A stretch of DNA of 63,269 bases from Fischerella sp. CENA71 (GTDB taxonomy: Bacteria > Cyanobacteriota > Cyanobacteriia > Cyanobacteriales > Nostocaceae): contig JANBVI010000045.1 in NCBI GenBank assembly GCA_024239075.1, forward strand, positions 1-63,269. The letters run 5' to 3'. This document shows, one piece after another, positions 46,719 to 55,875 of this stretch; within the stretch, counting starts at the first letter, position 1; every line of letters starts with the position of its first letter. Both the position numbers and the translations under genes were made by a program. The notes beneath the pieces are model-generated. The model was not told the DNA's origin. It saw nothing but the letters and a program-made list of their open reading frames with translations, and did not search any database.

Positions 46719-47678
46719 ATGCTCAGTGAAAAAATTCTCCGACATATATTCCAATATCGCCGTTTATTGTCAGATACAGAACCTTGTACTAAAGAACCCT
46801 GTTCAATGTGTCTGGCTCCTCATATTCCAAAAATACAATCATTTATTGAACATAATGAACCAATTCATTTTATCCTCCCAGCATTTCCTGCAAAATCACC
46901 TAATACTCAAAAAGTTTTAGGACCAATGCCAGATATGGGAGAACGAGTTGCACTCCAATTCCTTCAAAATTTGTGCAATCAAATCTCTAAAATATATACT
47001 CCTGGAGCAAAAATAACTATTTGTTCTGATGGTCGAGTATTTACTGATTTAGTCGCTATTACAGATGAGAATATAAGTCTGTATCGTCAAGGAATTGGAC
47101 AGCTACTTAATGAAATTAATGCAGATGCAATTGATACCTTCTGTCTTGAAAATGTCTTCAATGGAATGAGCTTTGATGAGATGAGAAAAACACTTGTCAA
47201 ACAATATGCTCAACCTATTGAAAGTATCCAAGAGCGGGTAAACAGTGAAGATAAACATCGTCAATTTTTCAATGGTATTTATCAATTGTTATTTGACGAT
47301 TATCTCGTTTTATATCCTGATAAATCTCGTAATCTGGTTGAAACTGAATGTCATATACGAGCTTATGAGGTCATCCAACGAAGTAATGCTTGGACTACAT
47401 TGGTTGGGCAACATTTTCCCCGATCTTTACGTTTGTCCATTCATCCTCAACATTATCACTCAGATAAGATTGGTATTCATATGATTAAAACCTCAGATCA
47501 GTGGGGAACTCCATGGCACAATGCTCCGGTGTTTGATGGTAAAGAGTTTTTCCTAATGAAACGCAAGCATATTGAAGATATAGGTGCTTCACTAGTTTGG
47601 CATGATGGTCATCCTAGTCACTACATCTTATCTAAACAAGTATCCCAACCTTTACTCACTGTTGACAGCAAGAGTTAA
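46719..47678 (+). CDS. isnA: Isonitrile synthase I1 (IsnA/PvcA family)
   Basis: A 319-residue enzyme of the DIT1/PvcA family. Family motifs: IHFILPAFPAKSPN, LGPMPDMGE, ICSDGRVFTDL and LRLSIHPQHYHSDKIG, plus TEPCTKEPCSMC near the N terminus. Known members (IsnA, AmbI1/WelI1) condense L-tryptophan with ribulose 5-phosphate, whose C2 becomes the isonitrile carbon. It is roughly 65-70% identical by eye to the I2 copy downstream. The start ATG aligns with Met13 of I2. Two such synthases in tandem is the hallmark of hapalindole-type clusters. A tRNA-Trp gene follows 98 bases after its stop. Confidence 0.92.
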   Translation: MLSEKILRHIFQYRRLLSDTEPCTKEPCSMCLAPHIPKIQSFIEHNEPIHFILPAFPAKSPNTQKVLGPMPDMGERVALQFLQNLCNQISKIYTPGAKITICSDGRVFTDLVAITDENISLYRQGIGQLLNEINADAIDTFCLENVFNGMSFDEMRKTLVKQYAQPIESIQERVNSEDKHRQFFNGIYQLLFDDYLVLYPDKSRNLVETECHIRAYEVIQRSNAWTTLVGQHFPRSLRLSIHPQHYHSDKIGIHMIKTSDQWGTPWHNAPVFDGKEFFLMKRKHIEDIGASLVWHDGHPSHYILSKQVSQPLLTVDSKS

Positions 47679-47776
47679 ATAGAGCATCAGGTTACGCAAT
47701 TCAATTAGCAGGTACTCTACCTTAATCTCTGTTAAATTCAAATTGAACAGCCTCACACATTGCTAATAAAAAACAT

Positions 47777-47850
47777 GTGGGGATAGTGTAACTGAGTAAC
47801 ATATTGGTCTCCAAAACCAAAGAATCTAGGTTCAAATCCTAGTCCCCACG
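47777..47850 (+). tRNA. tRNA-Trp(CCA), copy 1
   Basis: Folds as a full cloverleaf of 74 nt. The acceptor stem is 7 bp (GTGGGGA/TCCCCAC), then U8 and A9. The D stem is 4 bp with a G-U closing pair. The anticodon stem is 5 bp (TTGGT/ACCAA) with loop CTCCAAA, so the anticodon CCA is at 47811-47813. The T stem is 5 bp (CTAGG/CCTAG) with loop TTCAAAT. Discriminator is G73, as expected for bacterial tRNA-Trp; CCA is not encoded. The D loop reads G18-A19 where G18-G19 is normal, which weakens the elbow contact. It lies between the two isonitrile synthases. It may be functional or a tRNA-like element. Confidence 0.85.
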
Positions 47851-48100
47851 CTAGAGCATGAGGTTGCTCACCAAAACCAGCACTTCTCAATCCTAAATGC
47901 ATACATCTTTAAAATTATTTCAGTATTTCACCAACTAAAAATTGATGAGTGCAGCCACCAGAAAGATTAAAGGGAAAAACAAGGAATAAAATACATGTTT
48001 CCTTTACCCTATTAATGAACTTGGAACTAGTACATAAATATATTTCCAATGCAGAGAATTTTGTTCAATTTAAGTATTAGTCACAAAGCATAGGTTTAAA

Positions 48101-49096
48101 ATGACTCAAATTATAAATGTGACTCAATCAAAGGTGATGAGTGAACAGGTTCTAAGACATGTGTTTCGTCATCGCCGTTTAATCTCAAATACAGAGCCTT
48201 GTGTACGTCAACCCTGTTCAATGTGTCTAGCTCCTCACCTTAAAAAGGTTCAATATTTTATTGAACATAACGAGCCAATTCATTTTATTCTTCCAGCATT
48301 CCCTGCAAAATCACCTAATACTCAAAAAGTTTTAGGTACTTTGCCAGATATGGGAGAACTAGTTTCACTTAAATTTCTTCAATCTCTTTGTGATCAGATC
48401 AGTGAAATATATGCTCCTGGAGCTAAATTAACAATTTGCTCTGATGGTCGGGTATTTAGTGATCTTGTCGCTGTTACAGATGAAAATGTGACTTTATATG
48501 GTCAAAGAATTCAAGCACTGCTAAAGGAAATAAAGGCAGATGCAATCAATGTCTTCAATCTGGAAGACATCTATACTGACCTCAGCTTTGATGAGATGAG
48601 ACAGAAACTTGTCAAACTCTATAGTCAAAGTATCGAAGCTATTAAAGAAGCTGTGAAAAACGATGATCATCAGTGTCAAATGTTCAATGGTATTCACCGT
48701 TTTTTGGTTGAAGATTATCAGGTATTGGAAGCTGATAAAAGTCGTAACAAAATTCGACTTGAATGTAAGGCAAGAGCTTACGAAGTAATTCAACGCAGTA
48801 ATGCTTGGAGTGTACTAATTTCAGAACTTTACCCTAACTCAGTACGCTTATCTATACATCCTCAACATTACCATTCAGAAAAAATTGGTATCCACATGAT
48901 CAAGACATTAGATCAATGGGGGACTCCATGGCACAATGCTACAGTCTTTGATGGAAAAGAATTTATGCTCATGAAGCGAAGCCATCTAGAAAGTATGGGT
49001 GCTACCTTAGTTTGCCAAAATGGTCATCCTAGTCATTTTGCATGGACTGAACAGCCATTAGAAACTCGTCTTAGCGTTCAGGAGGCTATTCAATGA
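48101..49096 (+). CDS. isnA: Isonitrile synthase I2 (IsnA/PvcA family)
   Basis: A 331-residue paralog of I1 with the same motifs: IHFILPAFPAKSPN, LGTLPDMGE, ICSDGRVFSDL, VRLSIHPQHYHSEKIG and WGTPWHNATVFDG. It is 12 residues longer at the N terminus (MTQIINVTQSKV). Hapalindole clusters characteristically carry both I1 and I2; why two are needed is not clear from sequence. The stop codon overlaps the start of the oxygenase gene (ATGA), so translation of the two is coupled. Together they make indolyl vinyl isonitrile from tryptophan. Confidence 0.92.
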   Translation: MTQIINVTQSKVMSEQVLRHVFRHRRLISNTEPCVRQPCSMCLAPHLKKVQYFIEHNEPIHFILPAFPAKSPNTQKVLGTLPDMGELVSLKFLQSLCDQISEIYAPGAKLTICSDGRVFSDLVAVTDENVTLYGQRIQALLKEIKADAINVFNLEDIYTDLSFDEMRQKLVKLYSQSIEAIKEAVKNDDHQCQMFNGIHRFLVEDYQVLEADKSRNKIRLECKARAYEVIQRSNAWSVLISELYPNSVRLSIHPQHYHSEKIGIHMIKTLDQWGTPWHNATVFDGKEFMLMKRSHLESMGATLVCQNGHPSHFAWTEQPLETRLSVQEAIQ

Positions 49097-49914
49097 TGGT
49101 TTCTACTTCTTTTGGGCAATCAACGCAATTTAGCGTCAAACCACTAACTCCTTTTGGTGCATTGCTTGAATCAACTGAATACCACTCAGATATTAAGCAA
49201 CTGTCCATTGAGCAGTTATGTCAATTAACTTGGGAACACCGATTGATTGTCCTGCGTGGTTTTTCACTGTTAGAGCGTGAAGAATTATCAAGCTACTGCC
49301 AACGTTGGGGTGAGCTATTAGTTTGGAATTTTGGTACGGTTCTTGATTTGATTGTTCACCAAAATCCTGAAAACTATTTATTTACCAATGGAAATGTACC
49401 GTTTCATTGGGATGGAGCTTTTGCTGAAGCTGTACCACGCTTTCTATTTTTTCAATGTCTGAAAGCTCCAGAAGCAGGAAGTGGTGGCGAAAGTTTATTT
49501 TGCGATACAGTACGGATTTTGGAAAATGTAAGCCCCCAAAAACGCGAAGTTTGGCAAAAGACTGAGATTAGTTACAAAACTCAAAAAGTTGCTCACTATG
49601 GTGGAGAGATTACCAAACCTCTTGTGAGTAAGCATCCCATAACTGGTCTTTCAACACTTCGTTTTGCAGAACCATTAAACGATGGAAGCGTGCATCTCAA
49701 CCCGTTGTATGTTGAAGTTTGTAATCTATCAGCCGAAGAACAAAACCAATTTCTGAGTGAGCTAATAGAAAATCTTTACTTACCGCAAAATTGTTTTGCA
49801 CACGAATGGCAAGAAGAAGATTTTTTGGTAGCTGACAATCATGCGCTGCTACATGGTCGTAACCCCTTTCTTTCCAATTCCCAGAGACATTTGCAACGAG
49901 TACATATTTTATAA
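49093..49914 (+). CDS. isnB: Fe(II)/2-oxoglutarate oxygenase I3 (IsnB/PvcB family)
   Basis: A 273-residue TauD-like oxygenase. The iron facial triad is visible as H105-x-D107 (PFHWDGAF) and distal H254 (ALLHGR), with Arg265 or Arg269 to bind 2-oxoglutarate. In this pathway the enzyme oxidatively decarboxylates the isocyano acid to an indolyl vinyl isonitrile. Geometry (Z in hapalindoles, E in others) cannot be read here. Start overlaps the I2 stop by 4 bases, with GGAGG upstream. The second tRNA-Trp gene lies 166 bases downstream, before the prenyltransferase. Confidence 0.92.
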   Translation: MMVSTSFGQSTQFSVKPLTPFGALLESTEYHSDIKQLSIEQLCQLTWEHRLIVLRGFSLLEREELSSYCQRWGELLVWNFGTVLDLIVHQNPENYLFTNGNVPFHWDGAFAEAVPRFLFFQCLKAPEAGSGGESLFCDTVRILENVSPQKREVWQKTEISYKTQKVAHYGGEITKPLVSKHPITGLSTLRFAEPLNDGSVHLNPLYVEVCNLSAEEQNQFLSELIENLYLPQNCFAHEWQEEDFLVADNHALLHGRNPFLSNSQRHLQRVHIL

Positions 49915-50080
49915 ATTTTGGCAGCGATCAAGAGCGATCGCGATTATGTGATCTCCATTTAAACACCAGTCATTGAGGCTGACGAGAAGAGAAGTGAGAA
50001 CGCAGACATAGAAAGAGGTACTGGCGGGTAATTTACTGAAATTATCACTTAAGTAATTCCCGCCACTCTCAACCAAAAAT

Positions 50081-50154
50081 GTGGGGATAGTGTAACTGGA
50101 TAACACATTGGTCTCCAAAACCAAAGATTCTAGGTTCAAATCCTAGTCCCCATG
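50081..50154 (+). tRNA. tRNA-Trp(CCA), copy 2
   Basis: 74-nt cloverleaf differing from copy 1 at 5 positions (19, 20, 25, 47 and 72). Acceptor GTGGGGA/TCCCCAT has a G1-U72 wobble. The D stem is fully Watson-Crick, with canonical G18-G19 in the loop. Anticodon stem and loop are identical, with anticodon CCA at 50115-50117. T arm identical; discriminator G73; no encoded CCA. Both differences that fall in stems keep pairing (G-C versus G-U), which argues for selection on structure. It lies between the oxygenase and prenyltransferase on the same strand. Confidence 0.88.
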
Positions 50155-50231
50155 CTAGAGCAACAGTTTGAAATCCGTCTGCTCTCATCACAGTTCATGA
50201 TTATCTAACTTGAAATTGAGGTAAGTAGCAA

Positions 50232-51158
50232 ATGAACGACGTTAACCGTATACGCACTGATATCGTCAATGTTGCTAAAACTTTTGGAGCAGAATATTCT
50301 GAAAAAGTTTTGGACGAAGTATTCCAAGTTTTTGGTGATCAATTTGCCGATAACTCATTCATGATTCGGACAAGCAACAAACAACCAGATAAATTAGGTT
50401 GCTATTTTCGTTATCATGAGGAAGATGAAAGTCATCTTGGGTTTGCATGGAATATTGCTAGAAAATCAGGTCTTTTATCTGATCAAGGTCGTCCAGTAGA
50501 TCGACTGATACCAGAAATTTGTGAAACTTTTCCAATCATGGCAGATGGTGTAGATTTTGATGTTAAACACGGATTAGCAAAAATCTGGCAGAGTCTTAAA
50601 GGAGTTGTCCCTGTACAAGATGCTTTTAAATTATCTCTGCCAGAAAGTGTTACTACTCATGCAGATTTTCTTAAAAATCACCATCTTGATGCTCTTTACG
50701 CTTTTGGAGTTGACTACCACCACAGTTCAGTCAATCTATATTTCGACACTTACCATTCAAAACATCACACATCTGAGTATTACAAAAATCTTTTACAGGA
50801 TCTACAATTTCAATCACCTTCTGATGAACTTCTTGAACTATTAGCAAGTAATCGAGAAATTGCACTAACCTTTAATTTTGCTTCTCCTCGAATTGAGCGG
50901 TTGTGTTTTTACCTTCCCTTTTTAAATCGTGAAGCTGTGCCTCAAAATCTTCTAACTCCATTACTAAAAAAATATATTAACGAGGCTCCAGCATTAGTGG
51001 ATAATCCAGGTTTTATTTTAGGTTGGTCATTCGGTCCACAAGGGGGCAAGGGAACTTACACTAAAGTTGACGTAGACTACCATGGTCGAACTGTACCTTT
51101 ATTTGTAAAAGTACACAGCCAACCATTACCTAAAGCTGCTGATTTTGCTCTTACTTAA
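50232..51158 (+). CDS. ABBA-type aromatic prenyltransferase (AmbP1/WelP1-like)
   Basis: A 308-residue protein of the Orf2/CloQ/NphB type: N-terminal DIVNVAKTFGAEYS, a central DYHHSSVNLYFDTYH and a final barrel strand block (FGPQGGKGTYTKVDVDYHG). It lacks the DDxxD of ordinary prenyl synthases, as expected for the soluble ABBA barrel. AmbP1 and relatives add geranyl diphosphate to C3 of indolyl vinyl isonitrile, giving the precursor that Stig cyclases fold into hapalindoles. Its position right after I1-I3 is as in those clusters. Donor chain length cannot be proved from sequence. Confidence 0.9.
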   Translation: MNDVNRIRTDIVNVAKTFGAEYSEKVLDEVFQVFGDQFADNSFMIRTSNKQPDKLGCYFRYHEEDESHLGFAWNIARKSGLLSDQGRPVDRLIPEICETFPIMADGVDFDVKHGLAKIWQSLKGVVPVQDAFKLSLPESVTTHADFLKNHHLDALYAFGVDYHHSSVNLYFDTYHSKHHTSEYYKNLLQDLQFQSPSDELLELLASNREIALTFNFASPRIERLCFYLPFLNREAVPQNLLTPLLKKYINEAPALVDNPGFILGWSFGPQGGKGTYTKVDVDYHGRTVPLFVKVHSQPLPKAADFALT

Positions 51159-51402
51159 TAAATAAAGTGTGTAAAAACAAGAGTTGAAATTACTCTTTGC
51201 TCTAGGTAAAAAAGAGTGATTCAATACAGTTAATTTCAAGTTAATGGGTGGGTCAAGAAAGCTCACCCTACTACTTTGATTTTTGAAAAAAACTTACTCA
51301 TTTTCTGTTCCTCATTTTCTGTTAAGAGTCTTCACAAATTAAATTCATGAATCAAATTGAATAACTATAGCTAGCTATTTTACTTATAACGTAACTATTC
51401 TT

Positions 51403-53355
51403 ATGAAACTGAGTCAGATTACTCATCCAAATCAATTACACGGACTGTCAATTTCACAATTGGAAGAAATAGCACGTCAGATTCGAGAAAAGCATCTACA
51501 GACAGTATCTGCTAGTGGAGGTCATTTGGGCCCAGGTTTAGGCGTGGTTGAACTGACGTTGGGACTTTACCAGACTTTAGACCTCAATCGAGATAAAGTT
51601 ATTTGGGATGTGGGTCATCAAGCTTATCCACATAAGTTAATAACTGGACGGTGCGATCGCTTTCATACTTTGCGACAAAAGAATGGTATTGCAGGTTATT
51701 TAAAACGTTGCGAAAGCCAGTTTGACCATTTTGGTGCAGGTCATGCTTCTACTAGTATCTCTGCTGCTTTAGGAATGGCTCTTGCCAGAGATATGAAAGG
51801 AGAAAATTTCAAAGTTGTCGCAGTTATCGGTGATGGTGCATTAACAGGAGGTATGGCTCTAGAAGCAATTAACCATGCTGGTTACTTGCCCAAAACTAAA
51901 TTGTTAGTTGTACTCAATGACAATGAGATGTCGATTTCTCCAAATGTCGGGGCGCTTTCTTCTCACCTCAATCAACTACGGTTTAGCTCTCCAGTCCAGT
52001 TACTTAAACAACTGGAAGAACAGTTTGAGCATCTATCACCTGTAAGTAATTTCTTAGCATCAGAATTGAACCGGATTAAGCAAGGTATAAAACGTTTGGC
52101 AGTGCCAAAAGTGGGGGCAGTATTTGAAGAATTAGGCTTTACCTACATGGGTCCAATCGACGGTCATAATTTGCCAGAACTGATAGCTGCTTTTGACCAA
52201 GCACATCACCAAACTGGGCCAGTGTTAGTGCATGTAGCAACGATCAAAGGCAAAGGATATGAATTTGCTGAACAAGAGAGAGTTGGCTATCATGCTCAAT
52301 CCAGATTCAATTTGGCGACAGGCAAAGCAATCACCTCTAGCAAGCCCAAACCACCAAGTTATTCTAAAGTCTTTGGTGAAACTCTTACCAAAATTGCTAA
52401 GGGTAACTCCAAAGTCATCGGCATCACGGCAGCCATGTCCACCGGGACAAAATTGGATATCTTACAGAAAAATCTACCTGAGCAATATATTGATGTGGGG
52501 ATTGCCGAGCAGCATGGAGTGACACTAGCAGCAGGTTTAGCGTGCGAGGGTATGCGTCCTGTTGTTGCCATCTACTCGACCTTTTTACAACGAGCGTATG
52601 ATCAAATCATCCATGATGTCTGCATTCAAAATTTACCTGTTTTCTTCTGCATGGATCGATCTGGTGTGGTTGGAGCAGATGGCCCCACCCATCAAGGAAT
52701 GTACGACATCGCCTATTTGCGTTGCATTCCTAATATGGTATTGATGGCTCCCAAAGATGAAGCCGAACTCCAGCAAATGCTGATCACTGGTATCAACTAC
52801 ACTGATGGCCCTATTGCCATGCGGTATCCACGTGGTGAAGGTCACGGAGTTCCCCTGATGTCAGAAGGCTGGGAAACCTTACCCATTGGCAAAGGAGAAA
52901 TCCTCCGTCAGGGAGAAGATGTGTTGATGGTAGCTTATGGTTCTATGGTATATCCAGCACTGCAAGCTGCTGCCATTTTGAATGAACATGGCATTCAAGC
53001 AACTGTAGTCAATGCTCGCTTTGCCAAGCCTTTAGATATTGAATTAATCATGCCTCTTGCTCAACAAATTGGTAAAGTTTTTACCTTAGAAGAAGGCTGT
53101 TTAATAGGTGGCTTTGGTTCAGCAGTTGCTGAAGCTCTACTTGAACATCGTGTGATTGTTCCGGTTATTCGTCTGGGTATAACAGACAAATTAGTTGAAC
53201 ATGCTACTCCCGAAGAATCTCTATCAGAACTAGGTTTAACTGCTCCGAAGATTGCCGATCGCATTCTCCAAGAATTTCAACAACAATCCAAATTGGATAT
53301 ACAAGTATTGCAAAATGGCTCCTCTGAGCAAAAAACTGATAGCTTTCGCCGTTAA
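51403..53355 (+). CDS. dxs: 1-deoxy-D-xylulose-5-phosphate synthase
   Basis: A 650-residue thiamine-diphosphate enzyme, first step of the MEP pathway (pyruvate plus glyceraldehyde 3-phosphate). Motifs: [25 protein letters not shown], and the ThDP site [18 protein letters not shown] with NDNEMSISP. In the transketolase middle and C-terminal domains, [15 protein letters not shown] and [15 protein letters not shown]. Full length, no gaps. It is a cluster-dedicated copy with dxr and ispG. dxs is usually flux-controlling, so its duplication makes sense for alkaloid supply. A 244-base spacer separates it from the prenyltransferase. Confidence 0.95.
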   Translation: MKLSQITHPNQLHGLSISQLEEIARQIREKHLQTVSASGGHLGPGLGVVELTLGLYQTLDLNRDKVIWDVGHQAYPHKLITGRCDRFHTLRQKNGIAGYLKRCESQFDHFGAGHASTSISAALGMALARDMKGENFKVVAVIGDGALTGGMALEAINHAGYLPKTKLLVVLNDNEMSISPNVGALSSHLNQLRFSSPVQLLKQLEEQFEHLSPVSNFLASELNRIKQGIKRLAVPKVGAVFEELGFTYMGPIDGHNLPELIAAFDQAHHQTGPVLVHVATIKGKGYEFAEQERVGYHAQSRFNLATGKAITSSKPKPPSYSKVFGETLTKIAKGNSKVIGITAAMSTGTKLDILQKNLPEQYIDVGIAEQHGVTLAAGLACEGMRPVVAIYSTFLQRAYDQIIHDVCIQNLPVFFCMDRSGVVGADGPTHQGMYDIAYLRCIPNMVLMAPKDEAELQQMLITGINYTDGPIAMRYPRGEGHGVPLMSEGWETLPIGKGEILRQGEDVLMVAYGSMVYPALQAAAILNEHGIQATVVNARFAKPLDIELIMPLAQQIGKVFTLEEGCLIGGFGSAVAEALLEHRVIVPVIRLGITDKLVEHATPEESLSELGLTAPKIADRILQEFQQQSKLDIQVLQNGSSEQKTDSFRR

Positions 53356-53483
53356 TAGTAATTTATGATTTTTCAAACTTAAAAATTAGTTTTACTGCTT
53401 TTCTATTTTTCTGTTGTAGGCGTCATCCCTACGGATAAATCCGAGGGCTTGTACCATCAAGAAATTATTGGTCAAAGCAACAT

Positions 53484-54710
53484 ATGCAAACTCTTTCAAC
53501 TCCCATCATCTCCAATTCTTCTTCTCAGCAGACATTCACTAATACCATTATCCCCCGCAGGAAAACTCGCCCAGTGCGTGTGGCTAATGTCACTGTTGGT
53601 GGTGGTTTCCCTGTAGTAGTCCAGTCAATGATTAATGAAGATACTTTAGATGTAAAAGCATCTGTAGATGCTATTCGTCGCTTGCATGAAATTGGCTGTG
53701 AAATTGTCCGCGTCACCGTACCTAGTCTGGCTCACGCTAAAGCTGTAGCTGAAATCAAGCAAAAGCTCAAAGAAATTTACCAAGATGTTCCTTTAGTAGC
53801 TGATGTCCACCACAACGGCATGAAGATTGCCTTAGAAGTGGCAAAACATGTTGATAAAGTGCGGATTAATCCTGGATTGTATGTCTTTGAAAAGCCCAAC
53901 ACCAATCGTACCGAATATACCCAAGCTGAATTTGATGAAATTGGCGATAAAATTCGTGAAACTTTAGAGCCTTTAGTCCTCTCTCTGCGCGATCAGGGAA
54001 AAGCCATGCGGATTGGCGTCAATCATGGTTCGCTGGCAGAGAGAATGTTATTTACCTACGGTGATACTCCCGAAGGTATGGTACAGTCGGCTCTGGAATT
54101 TATTCGCATTTGTGAATCTCTGAACTTCCGCAACTTAGTGATTTCTCTGAAAGCTTCCAGAGTTCCTGTAATGATTGCTGCCTATCGTCTAATGGCTCTA
54201 CGGATGGATGAATTGGGTATGGACTACCCCTTACACCTTGGTGTCACCGAAGCAGGCGATGGAGAATATGGTCGCATTAAATCCACTGCTGGAATTGCAA
54301 CTCTTTTAGCTGATGGTATTGGTGATACAATCCGCGTCTCTCTAACAGAAGCACCAGAAAAAGAAATTCCTGTTTGCTACAGTATTTTGCAAGCTCTGGG
54401 ATTACGTAAGACCATGGTAGAGTATGTAGCTTGTCCCTCCTGTGGTCGCACCTTATTTAATTTAGAAGAAGTGTTACACCAAGTGCGAGAAGCTACTAAA
54501 CACCTTACAGGTTTGGACATTGCTGTTATGGGCTGTATAGTCAACGGCCCTGGAGAAATGGCAGATGCAGACTACGGTTATGTAGGTAAGCAACCTGGCT
54601 ATATCTCTTTGTATCGTGGGCGAGAAGAAATCAAAAAAGTACCAGAATCCAAGGGAGTTGAAGAACTGATTAATTTGATTAAAGCTGATGGCCGTTGGGT
54701 CGATCCTTAA
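53484..54710 (+). CDS. ispG: 4-hydroxy-3-methylbut-2-enyl diphosphate synthase
   Basis: A 408-residue iron-sulfur enzyme (GcpE) of the MEP pathway, converting MEcPP to HMBPP. The TIM-barrel part has [20 protein letters not shown] and [10 protein letters not shown]. The cluster-binding C-terminal part has [16 protein letters not shown] and [17 protein letters not shown], providing three Cys ligands. Cyanobacterial enzymes use ferredoxin. Standard length. Third MEP gene in the cluster; ispD, ispE, ispF and ispH are not in the window, so the housekeeping set must fill those steps. Confidence 0.95.
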   Translation: MQTLSTPIISNSSSQQTFTNTIIPRRKTRPVRVANVTVGGGFPVVVQSMINEDTLDVKASVDAIRRLHEIGCEIVRVTVPSLAHAKAVAEIKQKLKEIYQDVPLVADVHHNGMKIALEVAKHVDKVRINPGLYVFEKPNTNRTEYTQAEFDEIGDKIRETLEPLVLSLRDQGKAMRIGVNHGSLAERMLFTYGDTPEGMVQSALEFIRICESLNFRNLVISLKASRVPVMIAAYRLMALRMDELGMDYPLHLGVTEAGDGEYGRIKSTAGIATLLADGIGDTIRVSLTEAPEKEIPVCYSILQALGLRKTMVEYVACPSCGRTLFNLEEVLHQVREATKHLTGLDIAVMGCIVNGPGEMADADYGYVGKQPGYISLYRGREEIKKVPESKGVEELINLIKADGRWVDP

Positions 54711-54746
54711 GATTGGGGATCAGGGATCAGGGATTCGGGCATGGGG

Positions 54747-54772
54747 CATTGGTGTTTATTCTCTCCCTTGTC
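54747..54772. repeat. 26-bp dispersed repeat, copy B
   Basis: Identical to 22868-22893. It starts a ~110-bp C/T-rich spacer (TGTCTCCCTTGTCC-type words) between ispG and the DAHP synthase gene. Confidence 0.7.
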
Positions 54773-54887
54773 TCCCTTCCCAATTTTGACTTTTGACTTG
54801 TTTTGTCTCCCTTGTCCTCCTTGTCTGCCTTGTCTTACCAATCTCTCCTGTCTCCTCAATTTCCTTTACTGAGATATTGGGAATATT

Positions 54888-55793
54888 ATGCCGATAAATA
54901 AACCTTTTAAACTTGCTAGTCGGGAATTTCACAATGGAGAGCCAAGTGAAATTTTTGTCTCAACACCTAATGAAATTGTAGCCTTTGGTCAAAACCATCC
55001 GATTGTTCAAATAGCTGGTCCCTGCTCTGTAGAAAATGAAGAAATGATTATCTATACTGCTTTGCAAGTCAAGGCAGTTGGTGCTAAGTTTTTACGAGGT
55101 GGAGCTTATAAGCCTCGTACTTCTCCTTATGCTTTTCAAGGTCATGGTGAAAGTGCTTTGAGTTTGCTGGCGATCGCTCGTCAAGTTACAGGTTTGGGTA
55201 TTGTGACGGAAGTCATGGATACAGCTGACCTTGAGAAAGTTGCTTCTGTCGCAGACATTATCCAAATCGGTGCGCGTAATATGCAAAATTTCTCACTTTT
55301 AAAGCGAGTGGGAGCAATAAATAAACCAGTTTTGCTGAAGCGAGGCATGTCTGCCACTATTGAAGAATGGTTAATGGCAGCCGAGTACATACTGACAGCA
55401 GGAAACCCGAATGTAATTTTGTGCGAACGAGGAATTCGCACGTTTGACCAACAGTATACACGTAACACATTGGATCTGAGTGCTATACCAGTACTGCGAT
55501 CGCTCACTCACTTACCGATTGTAATTGACCCCAGTCATGGCACAGGTAAAGCAGAGTATGTACCTGCAATGGCTATGGCTGCTATAGCAGCTGGCGCTGA
55601 TTCGTTGATGATTGAAGTTCACCCTGATCCAGCCAAAGCGCTTTCTGATGGTCCTCAATCTTTAACGCCAGAGCAATATGGCAAGTTAATTCAGGACGTC
55701 ATTGGAATTAGTAAAATTTTTGGTCGTTGGTCTCAAAAATATCCTATATCTACAGGACATCTTGCTTTACCAATACATGCTACCAACACATGA
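54888..55793 (+). CDS. aroF: DAHP synthase (AroA I-beta type)
   Basis: A 301-residue enzyme making 3-deoxy-D-arabino-heptulosonate 7-phosphate from PEP and erythrose 4-phosphate, the entry to aromatic biosynthesis. Motifs: [48 protein letters not shown] and [17 protein letters not shown]; final [17 protein letters not shown]. There are only ~35 residues before the barrel, so neither an N-terminal ferredoxin-like/ACT domain nor a chorismate mutase domain is attached. Such catalytic-core versions are generally not feedback-inhibited through those domains. That suits a pathway-dedicated copy; regulation is inference. Confidence 0.92.
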   Translation: MPINKPFKLASREFHNGEPSEIFVSTPNEIVAFGQNHPIVQIAGPCSVENEEMIIYTALQVKAVGAKFLRGGAYKPRTSPYAFQGHGESALSLLAIARQVTGLGIVTEVMDTADLEKVASVADIIQIGARNMQNFSLLKRVGAINKPVLLKRGMSATIEEWLMAAEYILTAGNPNVILCERGIRTFDQQYTRNTLDLSAIPVLRSLTHLPIVIDPSHGTGKAEYVPAMAMAAIAAGADSLMIEVHPDPAKALSDGPQSLTPEQYGKLIQDVIGISKIFGRWSQKYPISTGHLALPIHATNT

Positions 55794-55875
55794 TATGCAG
55801 ACAAGGGGGACAAAGACGACAAGGAGCTAATGCAAAATTAGGAAATTTGCTTCAAGTTATTGGAGATAATTATTA

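Noticed and set aside
47777-50154. tRNA-Trp copies as phage or integrative-element attachment sites
   Set aside because: No integrase gene lies near, the copies are full tRNAs and not 3'-end fragments, and the enclosed genes are biosynthetic, so a simple att pair is less likely.
51180-51225. Possible terminator after the prenyltransferase
   Set aside because: ACTCTTT and AAAGAGT can pair weakly around a long loop, but there is no T-run, so I do not call it.
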